64,000 bases of DNA from Theobroma cacao (taxonomy: Eukaryota > Streptophyta > Magnoliopsida > Malvales > Malvaceae), in contig NC_030859.1 in NCBI RefSeq assembly GCF_000208745.1, positions 7,846,879-7,910,878 of the forward strand, given 5' to 3'. Position numbers and translations under genes: made by a program. Each line of letters begins with the position of its first letter. The stretch's first letter is position 1. Shown here in pieces: positions 42,956-56,320 of the stretch. The notes under the pieces were generated by a model. That model saw only the letters and a program-made list of their open reading frames with translations. It did not search any database and was not told where the DNA came from.

Positions 42956-45868
42956 TGTCAAGCCCGACCTTATAAAATAATTACCATGTCATTTATATGA
43001 TTGACAATATGCTTGCACACTTGGAAAGCCCCGAAAAATCGTTATAAGACTCTAATGTACCAAATGGTACAATTAAGTTGAATTAAGCCTTGAACTAGTC
43101 CAAATACAGATTTTAAGATGAAATTGAGAATTTTAAATTCTCAGAATGACTTAAAATGGTGATTCGGAGTTCGAGGACCGATTTGGAGTCAAATTAAAAT
43201 TTTCATAATTTAGGGGTAAAATGGTCATTTTGCAACTTGAGGTTAAGATATAAGTGTTAGATGAAATTTTTGACTAAAATTGATCATTAGGAGTATAATT
43301 TGAGGTTGAGAAGTGAAGAATTTTAATTTCGACGTTTTTCGAGGATAAAGGCAAAATAATCATTTTGCCACCCCAAGGGCAAAATGGTAATTTTACACCA
43401 CCAACACTTGTCATGCTCATAGAATTCATCCATTGACTTTTTATGTTATCGATAAGTGAGAAAATATATGTGGTGAAGATAAAAAGTTTAAATTTTTTTT
43501 TAGTTTTAAAAATATACCAATAATAAAATAACACTTGTCAAGCTTAGAATATTTTATTATTTCTTTTAAAAATCAGCCTATAAACCTCTCACTTCTCTCC
43601 AAATATTTGGCCAAGCAAGGAAAAGAAACAAAGAAAGAACAAACCCTAGGTGGAGAATTTCAAGAGAAAAAGTGTGAAAAATCAAGGAAAACAAGTGAAA
43701 AAGGTAGGATTTCTCAATTTAAACTTGAAATTTGTTTTCCTTAAGCATTTCTCCTCATTTTCCATGGTTAAATTACATGTTTTCATGGTGAATTCATGGC
43801 TAGCCAAATGGGTATGGAGAGAGAATGATGTTGGATTGATTTGTTTTCAAGTTGTGTTAGTGTTTTTAGTTAGTTTACCATGTCTAGAAGCGAAACAATA
43901 AGAAAAGAATTCATTTTTCCCATCACCCATCAATGGCCGAACCTACCTTGTATTGAGTGAGGATGAATTTGATTTTTATTTTAAGAGAATTGGTTAGAAA
44001 ATGATGAATTACGGTGTGGAAAAGTAGTAGGAAAAAAATCACGATGTTAATGCACCATTATTGGGAAAAAATTCTAAGAAGAAAAGTGAAGATGGTTTTG
44101 CCAAAATTTAGGTTATTTGACTTGTGTTTGGTGAATTAAGGTATTGGAAAAGAAATGGAGCAATTTGGAGCTAAATTGGACATGTTGGCCAATTAATTGG
44201 GTGATAAGACGAATTAGGCCAATACCGGGGTTAGATGGTTACTAGTGCATTTTGCAATACCAGTGTGTAAATAGTTTGATTGTGCCTTATATCTAGGTGG
44301 TGAATCCTCCGACAAGGGCAAAGAAATTGTACCCGAAGATCGATTGTCGGAGTACTTTAGAAATTCGACTCCCGAAATAGTGAGTAACCTTACAATCGTC
44401 TTAATTATCTAAAGTGGATTTTATCTAATTTTGTGATTTTATGGAAAATGAGTTTAAATGGTAAATCTTTAGGTTTTATAAACAAAATGTGTTTAAATGA
44501 AATGATTTTATAAATTGTCTTAAAATTGAATGATGGCTTTGAAAATAGAGTAATTGGAGACCATTTGATGTATTATGAATTTATGTTTCTAATTGATTGG
44601 CTTATGATAATATTGGCATGAATTGTTGAATTGGCAAATGTGTTGGAAATGTATAAATTGTTGATTTGCCTTGGAAGGCTATAAAATAAAATAATTGCCA
44701 TGTCATGCTATTGCAAATTTTATTGTATGGTGGGTTAAGCTTGCTGCAGTGGGCGGGTTTTCTGTGGATCAGCCTATTTGAGGGGCACGAAATCCCTTTA
44801 TATTTTACCTCAGTTGGAGAGGCAAGTAGGGTAACTCCTGAGGTATAAATTTTAGAGTTCACTTCACGCGAAACCACCACGTGAGAGAGAACTCAACCAA
44901 CGCCAAGGAACGACTATGTTTTCAAAATAAAAACATGATTTCTGCGTACATAACTTTATAATATCCTTGGTGGACTCAGTTGGGATAGCCCTCGGCCAAG
45001 GTATCCCTGATAACTGAGTATGATAATAATTTTTGGCATGAGTCAAGTTTTAAGAAATTCATAAGTCATGTTGATTACTCGATTTAAATGAATTGAATTT
45101 TATTTGGTTGAAATGAGTTGAAAGGTGATAAATTAAAGTATGATGATTTATTTTATCTGTCTCCATTTACTCAACTTTAGATATTTTAGATGGTATTTGT
45201 TTACTCACTGGGATTATATAATCTCACCACCCTCTTTTCCACCCATTTCAGGCTCAGGATAGTCTATAGATAGCTGATTTCATCGAGGACTACCATTGGA
45301 TTTGCATCTTCCAAACTGTAGTTTCACAGTCTTTCTTACTTATGATTATTCGAGGTCCCACTTGTTACTGTAAATTAAATTAAATACTCTAGCTTACTGT
45401 ATTACAGTATATATGAATTTATTTTACTTTTACGTTGAAGAAAAAAATTATTTACGCAGTGTTCTAAAAATATTGTTTTATGAGAAAATTGAATATTTTA
45501 TTCAATATTTTTATTTTATTCTAATAGACATAATTTCATTTTAAACAAATGTTTTCGACATCCAAATTTATTTTTGATTATGAATTATGTGTTTTGTACT
45601 CGCCTACCACATATTTAGCTAGTTTCGAGATTTTTGAGGAAAAATGACCAAAATGCACCTGTGAGAAAAAAATATTTTTCTATTGTTTTGATTTGAAAAT
45701 AGTTTATAATCTATCAAAACATGATAGTTAACAACTGTTGCTCATAGGAGAGGTGCGAAAACTGATATTAAAGCCTTACGAGGTTTCGGTTGGCAATCCG
45801 GGCAGTGAATGTTTATCGGGACGTCGCGACGGTTGTCATGGGCTTGAGGGGTGTACTGAGTCATGACA
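42956..45868 (+). mobile_element. 5' LTR, family D, of a Tekay-like element (2,913 bp)
   Basis: It starts TGTCAAGCCCGACC at 42956 and ends GAGTCATGACA at 45868, followed by the primer site. It has TATAAA at 43579-43584 followed by a CT-rich patch, and an intron-like segment from GT at 44390 (AAATA|GTGAGTAAC) to AG at 45251 (CCATTTCAG). A CTCACC word has its A 25 nt before the acceptor AG. It interrupts the SIRE gag. Left flank 42951-42955 is TTTGT; the other duplication cannot be checked because the element is truncated. The several frames in this region lack protein motifs. Confidence 0.87.
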
Positions 45869-45875
45869 ATTAAGG

Positions 45876-45887
45876 TGGTATCAGAGC
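45876..45887 (+). other. Primer-binding site, initiator Met tRNA type
   Basis: TGGTATCAGAGC lies seven bases after the LTR end CATGACA, a perfect match to the initiator tRNA-Met primer. Confidence 0.95.
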
Positions 45888-46049
45888 TTTTGGTTTTAAA
45901 GATTAGAGTTTTTGGGTTTAAAGTTGTTTTAAAATTTATAGTGTTAGTGTGGCCCCGAGTTAAGTTAGGTTAGGTTGAATAGAATACATGCATCAACATG
46001 TAGAGCTTGAGGTTGCCTAAACTCGCTTTGTTCCCTCTTATAGATTATC

Positions 46050-46907
46050 ATGTCTCCTCGACGTGAACACCTACCTCTCACTAGGTCAGCTAGGAGGGAA
46101 AGAGGTCGTTCCCAACATCGTCAGCTAGATCTTATAGAGGGGGAATCGACTACGTCTACTATTCGGGCAGCACATGCTGCTGAATAGACCCAGACTCCTC
46201 CACATCCTTCACCTCCTCTACTACCTACTAGTATTCTTGCCATGCCTCCTGAGGCAGTTCAGGCATTGATAGCCTTTTTTACTGCTATTGTTGGCCAAGC
46301 TCAGGCTGGTCAAGCTCTTCCTACAGTTCCTTCAGCTGCTCCTTCAATACCACCACCAGTGCTAGATGTTTCTGATTCTAAGAAGCTTAAAGAGGCTAGG
46401 CAACATAGTTGTGTTTCTTCTATGGGTGAATCGGATGCAATCGTAGCTAAAGAGGTGGTGCAAATGGCTTTAAGAGCTAAGAAGCTTGTGAATGAAAATA
46501 GGAGTCTACGAGCTGAGTTAGCAAAAAAGAGAAATCTGAGTGTATCTTCTAATCAGCCACCAAAAAGGGGCAAAGACTCCTCTATTTCAGGAAGTACTAC
46601 TACCGTTTCAATAGCATCTTTCCAACCTCCATTTTCACAAACACAACAGAGGCCTCCGAGATTTAACAGATCTATGATGACTATTTTTGGGAAGAGTTCT
46701 AGAGGTTCTCATAGATGCAAAAATTGTAGGAGATATCATTTCGGGCCGTGTAGAGAGTATGTACGATGTTTTTACTGTGATCAACCGAGTCACATTAGGA
46801 GAGATTGCCCACAGTTAAGATGGGCTACGGCAGCTGCTCCATCGCCACTAGCTCGTACGGATATGCAGAGGAAAGATTCCTCTGGATTGCAACTGAGACA
46901 AGGATGA
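46050..46907 (+). pseudogene. Tekay-like gypsy gag with internal deletion
   Basis: The start ATG at 46050 opens MSPRREHLPLTRSARR, a basic start. An in-frame TAG sits at 46185-46187, after which the frame stays open from 46242 to a stop at 46905. An alanine- and proline-rich segment is followed by SKKLKEARQ, then ALRAKKLVNENRSLRAEL. Between these two blocks, at about 46405-46440, the capsid core present in the related gag at 11230-11800 is missing, an in-frame deletion of roughly 200 residues. A double zinc region follows (CKNCRRYHFGPC, then CFYCDQPSHIRRDC). Nucleic acid binding could survive but capsid assembly could not. Confidence 0.88.
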
Positions 46908-47370
46908 TTTTGACGTACCACCAAAGGTAGATTAAATATGTTGAAATTAATGTTCTAATAGTGTGCATATGATAGAAAGCTATTTTGAAAGTTGTAGTTT
47001 TCATGATCATGAAATATATAAAGATTATTAATATATGGACATACTCTTGGAGTTGTAATTTACAAGTTTGGAGTATTGAAGACATGATTAAATGGAATTA
47101 GCAGTAGTTATGGTACGTAAATCTTTTAATTAATTTTTGTGGAGTATGCATGATAGTAGAATGGAGGAACATAGTGCCGTGATACTATATGGTGAAGTTA
47201 CTATACAATATGGAAAGAGTATTCTAAAGTGGGATTTATTGATTGTTGACAAGTGTTATAGGATGAGATGAATTTGAAAATATTGACTTTACCTATTAAA
47301 TGTGATGAGCACAAGAGGATATAAATGGTTATGGAAATTTTGACGTAAGCTTGGAGAGAAACCAAACGGT
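46908..47370 (+). mobile_element. Non-coding interior following the LTR-D gag
   Basis: No protease or RT follows gag. The stretch aligns by eye with 21780-21990 inside LARD-like element 2, ending in a GTTGAGAATGAT-like word in both, although the two elements have different LTR families. It then switches sharply to Athila-2 RT sequence. Confidence 0.6.
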
Positions 47371-48937
47371 TGAGAATGATTAGTTATCTACATGCATAAA
47401 ATTCTTCTTGAGGAAAATCATAAATCCACAATTGAAGACCAACGAAGATTGAATCCCATCATGAAAGAACTGATCAAGGAAAAAATATTAAGTTGTTCGA
47501 TGCTAGAATAATTTATCCTATTTTCGATATCTCATGGGTAAGTCTAGTTCAATGTGCTTTTAAGAAAAGGAGGATGATGGTGGCCTCCAATGACAATAAT
47601 GAGCTTATTCCAACAACAATTGTGACTAGATGGAGAGTTTGTATGGATTATTGCAAGCTTAACAAAGCTACAAGGAAAGATCACTTCCCTTGTCCATTCA
47701 TTAATCAAATGTTAGACTGATTGGCTGGTAAGGAATATTATTGTTTTCTATATGGTAATTCTAGTTTTAATCAAATTGCTCTTACCCTTGAAGATCAAGA
47801 AAAGACTACCTGTACATGTCTTTATGGCACATTTACTTTTAGAAGAATGCCATTTGGATTATGTAATGCATCTGCCACCTTTTAGAGATGTATGATGGCC
47901 ATATTCACAAACATGGTGGAGCAATGTTTGGAGGTATTTATGGATAATTTTTCTATTTTGGAAATAATTTTGATGATTGTCTTATGAATCTTGCTAGGGT
48001 ACTCAATAGATGTGAAGAAACAAATTAGTGCTCAATTGGGAAAAATGTCACTTCATGGTGCAAGAAGGTATTGTCCCTTGGCACAATATCTCTAGTAGCA
48101 GCATTGAGGTAGACAAAGTGAAGATTGAAACAATTGAGAAGCTACCACTAATAAATGTCAAAGGTATTATAAGTTTTCTAGGTTGTGTTGGTTTTTATTA
48201 AAGATTTATCCAAGACTTTTCAAAAATTTCTAAATTGCTTTGCAATTTATTGGAAAAAGACATGACATTTAATTTTGATAATGCTTATCTTGTTGCTTTT
48301 GATGAATTGAAGAAAAGATAAATTTCTACACCTATTATAATTAGTCCTATTGGACTCTCCTTTTGAAACTAACGTGTGATATGAGTGATTGTGCGATGGG
48401 AGCTATTTTGGGACAAAGGAAGAATACAATCTTTCATTCCATCTATTATATTAGCAAGACTTTGAATGAGGCACATAAAAATTATACCATAATAAAAAAA
48501 GAGCTTTTGACTGTAGTTTTTATTTTTGACAAATTTTGTTCCTATCTAGTGGGGACAAAGCTGATGGTGTACACTAACCATTCAACGATCAAATATTTGA
48601 TTGCCAAAAAGGATGCTAAGCCAAGATTGATACGGTGGATTCTTTTGTTATAGGAATTTGATTTAGAGATTCGTGATAGAAAAATAACAAAAATCAAGTG
48701 GCAGACCACTTCTCAAGATTGGAGAATAAAGCTCAAAGTAAGGATTCAACCTTAATCAAGGCAACTTTTCCTGATGAACAAATCCTTCGTGTGGGTAAGA
48801 AATCAATTCCTTGGTATGCTGACTTTGTGAGCTATCTAGTAAGCAATATTTTTCCCCCAAATTTAAATTTCCATCAAACAAAGAAATTTTTACATGGTGT
48901 TCAATTTTATTTTTGAGATAAGCCTTTCATGTTTAAG
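47371..48937 (+). pseudogene. Athila-2 reverse transcriptase and RNase H
   Basis: Truncated at its 5' side, this starts at the RT leader HKILLEENHKSTIEDQRR near 47393. The RT runs through several broken frames, with CRMDYCKLNK-like and MPFGLCNAS-like words, and no clean active site frame. RNase H is clearer at 48363-48653: [18 protein letters not shown] holds the first aspartates, followed by [13 protein letters not shown] and [12 protein letters not shown]. The TDH aspartate is N here, so activity is lost. The pol frame is cut at 48937 by a solo LTR-C and continues at 57023 as integrase. Confidence 0.87.
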
Positions 48938-51900
48938 TAGTGTGTAACACTCTGTACCCCTGTATAGTAGTCAACATAACTGTATTGATAAGACAAAGGG
49001 CCAATTGATGTGAAATTTACGTGCCAAAAAGCGGTGAAAGGTGGAAGGAATGTTTAAGAGTAAAATATTCTGCACAGGCGAAAATAATAATTAAATAATA
49101 ATATTTTTGTCAAGGATTAATTAGCACATTAAAAGGTGATTTGGAAGTGAATCGGGGCATAATAAGACGTTTTGAGACTCGAGGAGACAAGTGTAAAATT
49201 TTAGAATAAAATAATATTAAAATATTAATATTTTATTTGATGTCGAGATTAGTCATAGAAGAGGAGTATAAGGTCAATCTAAATTGGGGAGAAGAAGAAC
49301 AAGAGAATTTTTGAAGAAGAACAATGTAAGTGGGACCCGCATGTCTTTATTTAATAGAGCACGATCGGGTAAGTATATATTTAAATATTATAGTGATATC
49401 TTGGTGAAGTGCAAGTTATATATTTTAATTGTATACATGTAAAGGAAAAAAGATATGAAAAAATCAGAATTAAATGAAATGATCTAGGATTAAATTGTAA
49501 AGGATGAAAAGTTTGGTGGGACAAATGCTAAATAAGGAAAAGTCGAGGACTTATGTGCAATTACTACAATTTGGAGTTAAGTGGAAATTTACTAACCAAG
49601 GGAATTTAAATTATGTGGAATGATGGAATTTGCAAGCAAAAATTCACTATTACATGCAAATGATGGCATGTAAAAAAGAAGTAGTAGAGAACATGTGGGA
49701 CCCCTACCATGCATGGTAAAAAGGAAAAATAGTAAATTTAAGATTAGATCTATTTTGCATACAATGGTATTGGTGCATTAAGTGGCCAAATAAGAAAAAG
49801 GAAGATGTGAGGTGTGTATGACTTGAATAAATTAATAGAAGACCAAATAAAAGATAAGATTAAGTTGTGCATGAAGTATGATTGGTGGAATAAAGAAATA
49901 AAGGATAACGAAGGATGGGTGTTTAGCCAATATGGAAGAAAGGAAATTGGTGCATGAAAGCTTATTGGTTGGCAAAATGGCCAAATAAGAATAAAAGGAA
50001 ATTGATGCATGTTTTTTTATTGGTCTTGGAAGTTGGCCAAATGAAATGAAGAGAAAAAGAAAGCATGAAATGTGATTAGTCCAAATGAGTGGCAATGTAA
50101 TAAACAATTAAAAAGAAAAGGAAAGGAAAAAGAAAATGGCTTGATGGCTTAGCAAAACAATGCCTTTGAGTGAGTAAAAGAGAGAGATATGTGGTTAGCT
50201 TGAGAAATTGAGAGAAAGAAGGCCAGCCATTTAGAGAAGGAAAGAAAGAAAGAAAGCTTGACAAAATTCCACCCGAGAGCAAGAAAAAGAGAAACATAAA
50301 AGAGAGAAAGGAGAAAGGGGAAGGAATGAAGGAAAAGAAAAGCTTTGAGGGGGGCTAAGCCTTGGAGGAGAAAGGAGAAAACTGAGAGGTTTTTCTCCCC
50401 ACCCACACACTATTGTTGAGGTTTGGAACGATTTTAGTGGTTTGTCTTGAAGATTCCAAGGTAAGGAAGGTAGAAATTGTTCTTTTGTTTGAATGCATGC
50501 ATTTTGAACCAATTATAATGTGAGGTTTTGTTAGTGGTAGCAAGGATCAACAGAGATCCAAGGAACCCAAGGCATGCATGTGGAAGAATCTTGGAATGCA
50601 TGGTGGTTTTGAGCTAGATTAAGTGGTGGATAAGTGTTTTAACCTCTAAATCACAAGTAGAAAGGAAAATGAGATATATGTTGATTGTTTGTGCTTGTGG
50701 TAGCAAAGATTGGCTAGATTTGGAGACCATTTGGTGACATGCAAGCCACCAAACCTGTGGGTGTCTAGTGGAATTAAGGTGAGAGAAAAGTGGTAAGACC
50801 TACAAAGTGTGATGTTAATGTGATGTTGTTAGGAGCAATTGTGGTAGTTTAAAGTTTAGAACAATGTAATGTGTGAATGTGTGTTGTTGTGAGAGGTTTA
50901 AAAGGCTATGAATATTGGTGTGCATGAATGAATATTGATATTATGATTGGTGGCAGCATGTAGATGTAAATTGTGGTGCATGTGGATTTAGAAAATGCTT
51001 ATTGGAAGTAAATTATAATTGCTGCCATATGCTAGGTTATTGGTGTGGAAATGATGGCTGAATATGATAAATATCCTTGGAAAAGATTCATATGTGTGCT
51101 AGAGTCTAGAATAAGTTGTCAGTGTTTATAATCTAAAGAATTACGCAATTAAAGGATATAAGTGACTTTGGTAAAAATGTAACAAGATATAAGTTAGTTG
51201 AATAAGAATTCATGATTGAATGAGAAAGAGAAGTGGAAATGATATGCACTAAAGATATTGAATTTGGATTGTTGCTAGGAAGTGCAAAAGTAAAGATAGT
51301 GTGCTGTGGTGGCGTGTCGAAGGAAGTAATGAGCGACCGGCAAGTAGGAATAGCTAGATACGCTTCAAACTAATAGCGACATAGTATCCCGTTATCGTAA
51401 GGTGAGTAGAGGGTGTCTATTTTAAAATTCTCGTACCTATTTAAAGATACATATGATTTGCTTTAAATGCAAATTTGTGGAAAGCATGAGCTAGTAGAAT
51501 CCTAGGTATTTTGTGGATGCGAAAATATTGGAAAATCTTTGATTATATATATATATATATATAAGCTATATACGTTAAGGATTTTAAAGCTAGGAAACAA
51601 GCTTTTGAATACAATTTTTGTCCAAAATGTGCCTTATAGTTTGTGTAGTGTGCATTCATGAATGAATTTCGTATTCACCATGCTGATTTGACTCTCAAAC
51701 CTTATGTAAAAGGTTTTATGTTGCAAAGTTTTACGAAGAGGGGTTTTAGTCTGCTATTTGATCGATATTCCGAAAATGATTTGAAATGATCATTTGAAAA
51801 CCCGATTTGGATTTTAAATGGTTTTATCAAATTGAGAAATTCGAGAGTAGGCCGTCGGTTAAGTGTAACCCTTGTGCACAAGTGAGCTCTAGCTAAAAAT

Positions 51901-52829
51901 TCTTTGGGTTGTCGATGGGCTATTAGACATGGCTGAGGCCATGGTCTATGATATACGTGGCAAGTCCATAGGTTGTTATATGTGGCTAGGCCACCAATGA
52001 TATTCGCGATTACAACTGCTTGATTTCTCTTATGTCAGCCAACATCGTCGAGACTGCCATGGCATGTGGGAATCCGGTGGAAGTAAGGCTTCTAGATGTT
52101 ATTACATGGTAGTGGGACCACAGGTTTTATTAGTATTACCCACTCGAGAAAGACATCTCTTTGTGTTCTCAAACTCTTATTTCTTTGCATGGTGAAAATG
52201 GAACTATATGATTTTCTACAGCTCCCTTGTTTATATTGTGGCTTGAATTTTTACTCCTCGTGTACGAGACGATTTGTGATTTGTGTATAAGGTTGAATAA
52301 TATTTGATTTCGTGGGAGCTTGCTTGATTCTGTGGATTTTATTTGAGTATTTTTTTTTAATGCTGGAAATTCACGCTGGGCCTAGCTACCCTATTAAATT
52401 TTATTAATTACGAATTAAAAAGTACAAAGGAGGGGGGCCTAACCATACCTCCAAATTACATGATCATAAGAAAGTTTCAAAGAAGCACCTAGAGAAAGGA
52501 AAACCATTTTACGTGCATAACTTTTGATGCTACAGTAAAAATAGATATTCCTTACTATTACATTGAGACAATAAACTAAAATAAAATTTAAAACAGGAAA
52601 TGAAAATAAGAAAAGCACCTAGAGTGGAGTGTTTCATTTTATGACCATATTTTTACTATCGTCATAAAATTGAAACACTTCCATATTACAAAAATCTATG
52701 TGAATAACAAAAGAAGAAAAATAAATTAGGAGTACTACTCCTTTACATTCATTTGAAGCGAACATAAGGTAAACTAACTTTATCTAATCTAAGAATACCT
52801 TTAAGCTGACCTTCCACTTGTGAAAGTAC

Positions 52830-53280
52830 CTACAAGTTCTGGTGCGTATGCCCTCGATTTGAGACATGGTCTGCTGCCTGGTTTCCTTCTCTGTGGATGT
52901 GTGAAATCTGAAAAGAGATATCACTTAAGGATCTGCAAATGGAAGCAAGCAAATACCAAGTCCTAGAGGATCCTTGGTGACCCTCATTTATCATGTGTAC
53001 CACTACTTTTGCGTCCATTTCTATCCAAAGTCTAGTAACATTGTACTCAATACACAAAAGTAAACCCCTGTGTAGTGCCATTAACTCTGCCTGTAATGAA
53101 TCACACGGTCAAAAATTTTCAAAAAATCCAAAAATCATGGTACTTGTATGATCTCGAAGAAGTCCTCCTCTAGCAGCATTCTGAAAATTATGCTTGGAAC
53201 TTCCATCAACATTCAACTTAAACTCACATGCTGATGGTTTATGCCAAGAGAATATTTTTGGTGGATGTGGGGCTACCTAA
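52830..53280 (-). pseudogene. LINE RNase H domain
   Basis: This is the plant-type RNase H at the C-terminus of the LINE ORF2. It contains AELMALHRGLLLC with the catalytic E, WIEMDAKVVVHMI with a catalytic D, and HREGNQAADHVSNRG with the last D. The frame from 53081 to 52830 is open and the upstream part has a stop near 53110. Residues needed for catalysis look present, although the ORF is broken upstream. Confidence 0.85.
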
Positions 53281-53309
53281 TGAAATATTAGACCCCATGC
53301 CTAAGCAAT

Positions 53310-53818
53310 CTATAGATCTCCCCTCCATTGCCATTGGTGGAATTGCCTCCCATGAAAGAATTGATGGATAAGTTTGAGTACTCTCCACACCACTTTGTTA
53401 GGATACATACCAAGGTTCCTATGTTTCGTATCATTCCTTTCAACCCATAAGAACCAAAAAATACATAAAGGCATTAACGTGCGTATGTGTCTTTTTTCCG
53501 TATAATCACCAGAGAACCAGCATGCCAATATAATTTGACAAACATTTCGGGGATGAGTTATGTTGATTTGGAAAAATTTTGTAAAATAATTCCAAACCTG
53601 TGTAGTAATTGGGCATTCCCACATGACATGCAAGAGAGACTCTTTGAATTGGAATGTTGGCATTTAGAAACTAACTGGAACCTTTTGCTTTTCAATCGCA
53701 TGTCAATTGGGATCCAATCCTGTAACAACCTCCAAAGGAAAAAAGAGATAGTTAAAGGAATGCTTTTCTGCCAAATTAAATTGAACACTGGATTTACCGA
53801 CTGGCATTGTCGAATCAT
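53310..53818 (-). pseudogene. LINE zinc-binding region (zf-RVT)
   Basis: The frame IWQKSIPLTISFFLWRLL then DWIPIDMRLKSKRFQLVSKC corresponds to the zinc finger region between RT and RNase H of plant LINEs, followed in another frame by ESLLHVMWECPITTQVWN. A frameshift near 53600 splits it into two overlapping frames. The cysteines and histidine of the finger are partly kept. Confidence 0.8.
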
Positions 53819-54342
53819 CTCCTAAGCGGACTTAATAGTGAATTGCCCATTCGAGGTTGGCACCCAATACACCCTATCATCACTAGAAGGATCTATCGAA
53901 ATTTTTAGAATTTTCGTCACAACATCCTCCAACAACACATTGTTCAACTTATCCACATTCTATTTTCCATCATTATAGAAATAGGAGACTCTCGTCATGG
54001 ATGAAACAAATGATGAGAAACGATTAACTAAGGGAGTTTCACCCATCCAACAATCATGCCAAAAGAATAACTCACCCTTACCAATCCACCATCTAGTGTA
54101 TTGCTCTGTGTTTGGGCAACTGGCAAGCATCCATTTCCATATTTATGAATCATGAAGTTTCGGCTGAACGTACCTTGAAATTTTCCAATACAATATTTTG
54201 TCCACATAAATCACATCCAAATGTTGTTACAAGACATAAACCTCCACCAAAGCTTTATGCTATATGCCTCGAACACATCACCTAGGCTGCAGATGTCCAA
54301 TCCTCCCTCACTGGATGGAAGAGTGGTCTTTTGCCACCGACC

Positions 54343-55638
54343 CTAATGAATGTGTCTAGTGCCTGCTGAACCTCCCCATAAGAAAGTATTGAACATTCTT
54401 TCAATTTTCATAATCACACAGATAGGGGGCTTAAGGACCTGGAGCAAATAGATAGGAAAAGAAGACAGAACACTTCGTAATAATGTAATTTGCCTACCTA
54501 GAGATAAAATTTTGTTATCCCATCCTTCTATACGCCCTCGGATCTTTTCCACCAACTCATCAAATAACATTACCTTTTTCGTACCTTTATAGAGTGGCAC
54601 CCCCAAATACTTGATAAGTAGGCACTTGTGGATGAAACCAGTAGCTTGAGAGATGATCTGTATGCACGAATTTGCCACATTTTGATGAGTGATAAAGTAG
54701 CTTTTAGAGTGGTTTATTCGCTGTCTAGAAATCTCCTCATAATCCTACAAGAACTTTAGAATCTTTTGTAAGGACGATTTGGCACCATTAGTGAATATGA
54801 GAATATCATCTATAAAAGCCAAGTGGCTGACTGTCATGGAGCAATCAGAAACATAGTGCAAAGATGGATATCGAGCAAACAAAGCATTTAACCCTCGGGA
54901 TAAATATTCGGCAGCTAGGATGAACAAAAGAAGAGAAATGGAGTCGCTTTGTTTGAGTCCCCTCTCTGACTTGAAGTACCCCACAACACCACCATTTATC
55001 AGCAAAGAAAACTAGCAATTGGAGATGTAACGGCGAATCATGCAGATCCACTGAGAATTAAATCTGAATTGCTCTAGCATTCTATAAAGAAAATCCCATT
55101 CAAGCCGATCATATGCCTTCATCATGTCCAACTGGAGAGCAATATTTCCACCCCTTGACTTCCTATCAATCTTCCCAATTAGTTCCTGTGCAAGTAGGAT
55201 GTTGTTGCTAATCAATCTCCCCCTTACGAATCTGCTTTGATTATCTGTAATAATGGAAGGAAGCACCTTTGCAAGGCGATTAGCTAAAATCTTGGTAATG
55301 ATTTTATTTAAAACATTACAAAGACTTATCGGTCTAAAATCGCTCCATGTCGAGGCAGTATGATTCTTGGGCAACAACACAATTCTTGTGGACGTGATTC
55401 CCCTTGGGAGGTCAGCCCCATGAAAAAAATCAACTACTACGTCTAGGAGGTCATTAACAATTATATCCCAACATTCTTGACAAAAATAAGAGGAGAATCC
55501 ATCAGGGCCAGCAACGTTATCCTTGTCAATATTAAAAATTGCCTCTCTCAGCTCCTCCCTAGATGGTTTTGTACATAAACTCAGATTATTGTTATCAATA
55601 ATAATAGCAGGAATCAATGAGGCATCAAACCTGGCCAT
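54343..55638 (-). pseudogene. LINE reverse transcriptase
   Basis: The RT is in three frames. The first (55638-55012) holds KDNVAGPDGFSSYFCQECW, RIVLLPKNHTASTWSDFRP and a region with QSRFVRGRLISNNILLAQEL, all typical of LINE RT fingers and palm. The second (55005-54745) has LKQSDSISLLLFILAAEYLS and the active site HLAFIDDILIFTNG, with both aspartates kept. The third (54678-54343) is the thumb, with YLGVPLYKGTKKVM and RIEGWDNKILSLGRQITLL. Two frame breaks separate the pieces. Confidence 0.9.
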
Positions 55639-55839
55639 ATTACATGGTTATTTCTTCATGAGAGAGGAAAAAAAATCCACTGCAGAGGACTTTACTGCGT
55701 CCGGTTGTTCAATCCAACTGCCATCCGAATTTTGAATCTTCAATATATGGCTTTTAATTTGTTTCTTCTTGACCCGCATGTGGAAGAACTTGGTGTTGCG
55801 CTCACCCTCCATAAGCCATTTAATACTAGATTTCTACTT

Positions 55840-56320
55840 TCAGTATAATGCTTCCACACTAAGATAATGATTAAGCTGTGCATATGCTTTGTTCATTGTT
55901 ACACGATTCTCAATTGACTGCTCCTGTTGAAAAATTAATTCACAATCTGCAGCTCTTTGTTCCGCCACCTTCAAGTTGTGAAAAATGTCTTCAAATACCT
56001 CATTATTCCATCGTTTTAAGGCCTGTTTCAACCGGCGTTGCTTTGCCCAAAAAGCTTGTATACCTGATCCAACAATGGGACAATTCCAGTTCTATGCCAC
56101 AAAATTTTTAAACCCATGATGAAAAACCCAAGCATGCAAGAAATGAAAAGATGAGGGAATTCTATTTTTGTTCGTGGAATAGGAAATCAGTAATGGACAG
56201 TGATCTGATCCGTCCCTATTTAGGCGCTGTATACGTGTCGATGAAAAAAACTCTGCCCAATGATGATTATACACTATTATGTTCAACCGTTTTCGACGGT
56301 AGAAATCGTTTATGTTCATT
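55840..56320 (-). pseudogene. LINE endonuclease, C-terminal end
   Basis: The word STRIQRLNRDGSDHCPLL near 56188-56241 is the last motif of the APE-type endonuclease (S-D-H-x-P). The rest of the endonuclease is missing; the boundary with LTR-C lies around 56310-56340. A linker (55840-56031, ALKRWNNEVFEDIFHNLK) leads to RT. Confidence 0.8.

Larger units (their letters stand above)
52350..56320 (-). mobile_element. L1-like LINE, 5' truncated, minus strand
   Basis: A plant L1-type LINE lies on the minus strand, with its poly(A) end as the T run at 52350-52358. Order on its sense strand is endonuclease end, RT, zinc finger and RNase H, then a short 3' UTR. The endonuclease is cut near 56320, so it is 5' truncated as is usual for LINEs. 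I do not see a clear target duplication: the LTR-C sequence on the two sides does not match well. Stops in all domains make it inactive. Confidence 0.87.

Noticed and set aside
46242..46907. A 221-codon ORF as a host zinc-knuckle protein
   Set aside because: It is in frame with an upstream gag start, follows an LTR and primer site, and matches gypsy gag ends.
49750..50543. Overlapping minus strand frames with hydrophobic runs, possibly membrane proteins
   Set aside because: Four frames overlap in a purine-rich part of LTR-C; the F, L and S richness follows from base composition.
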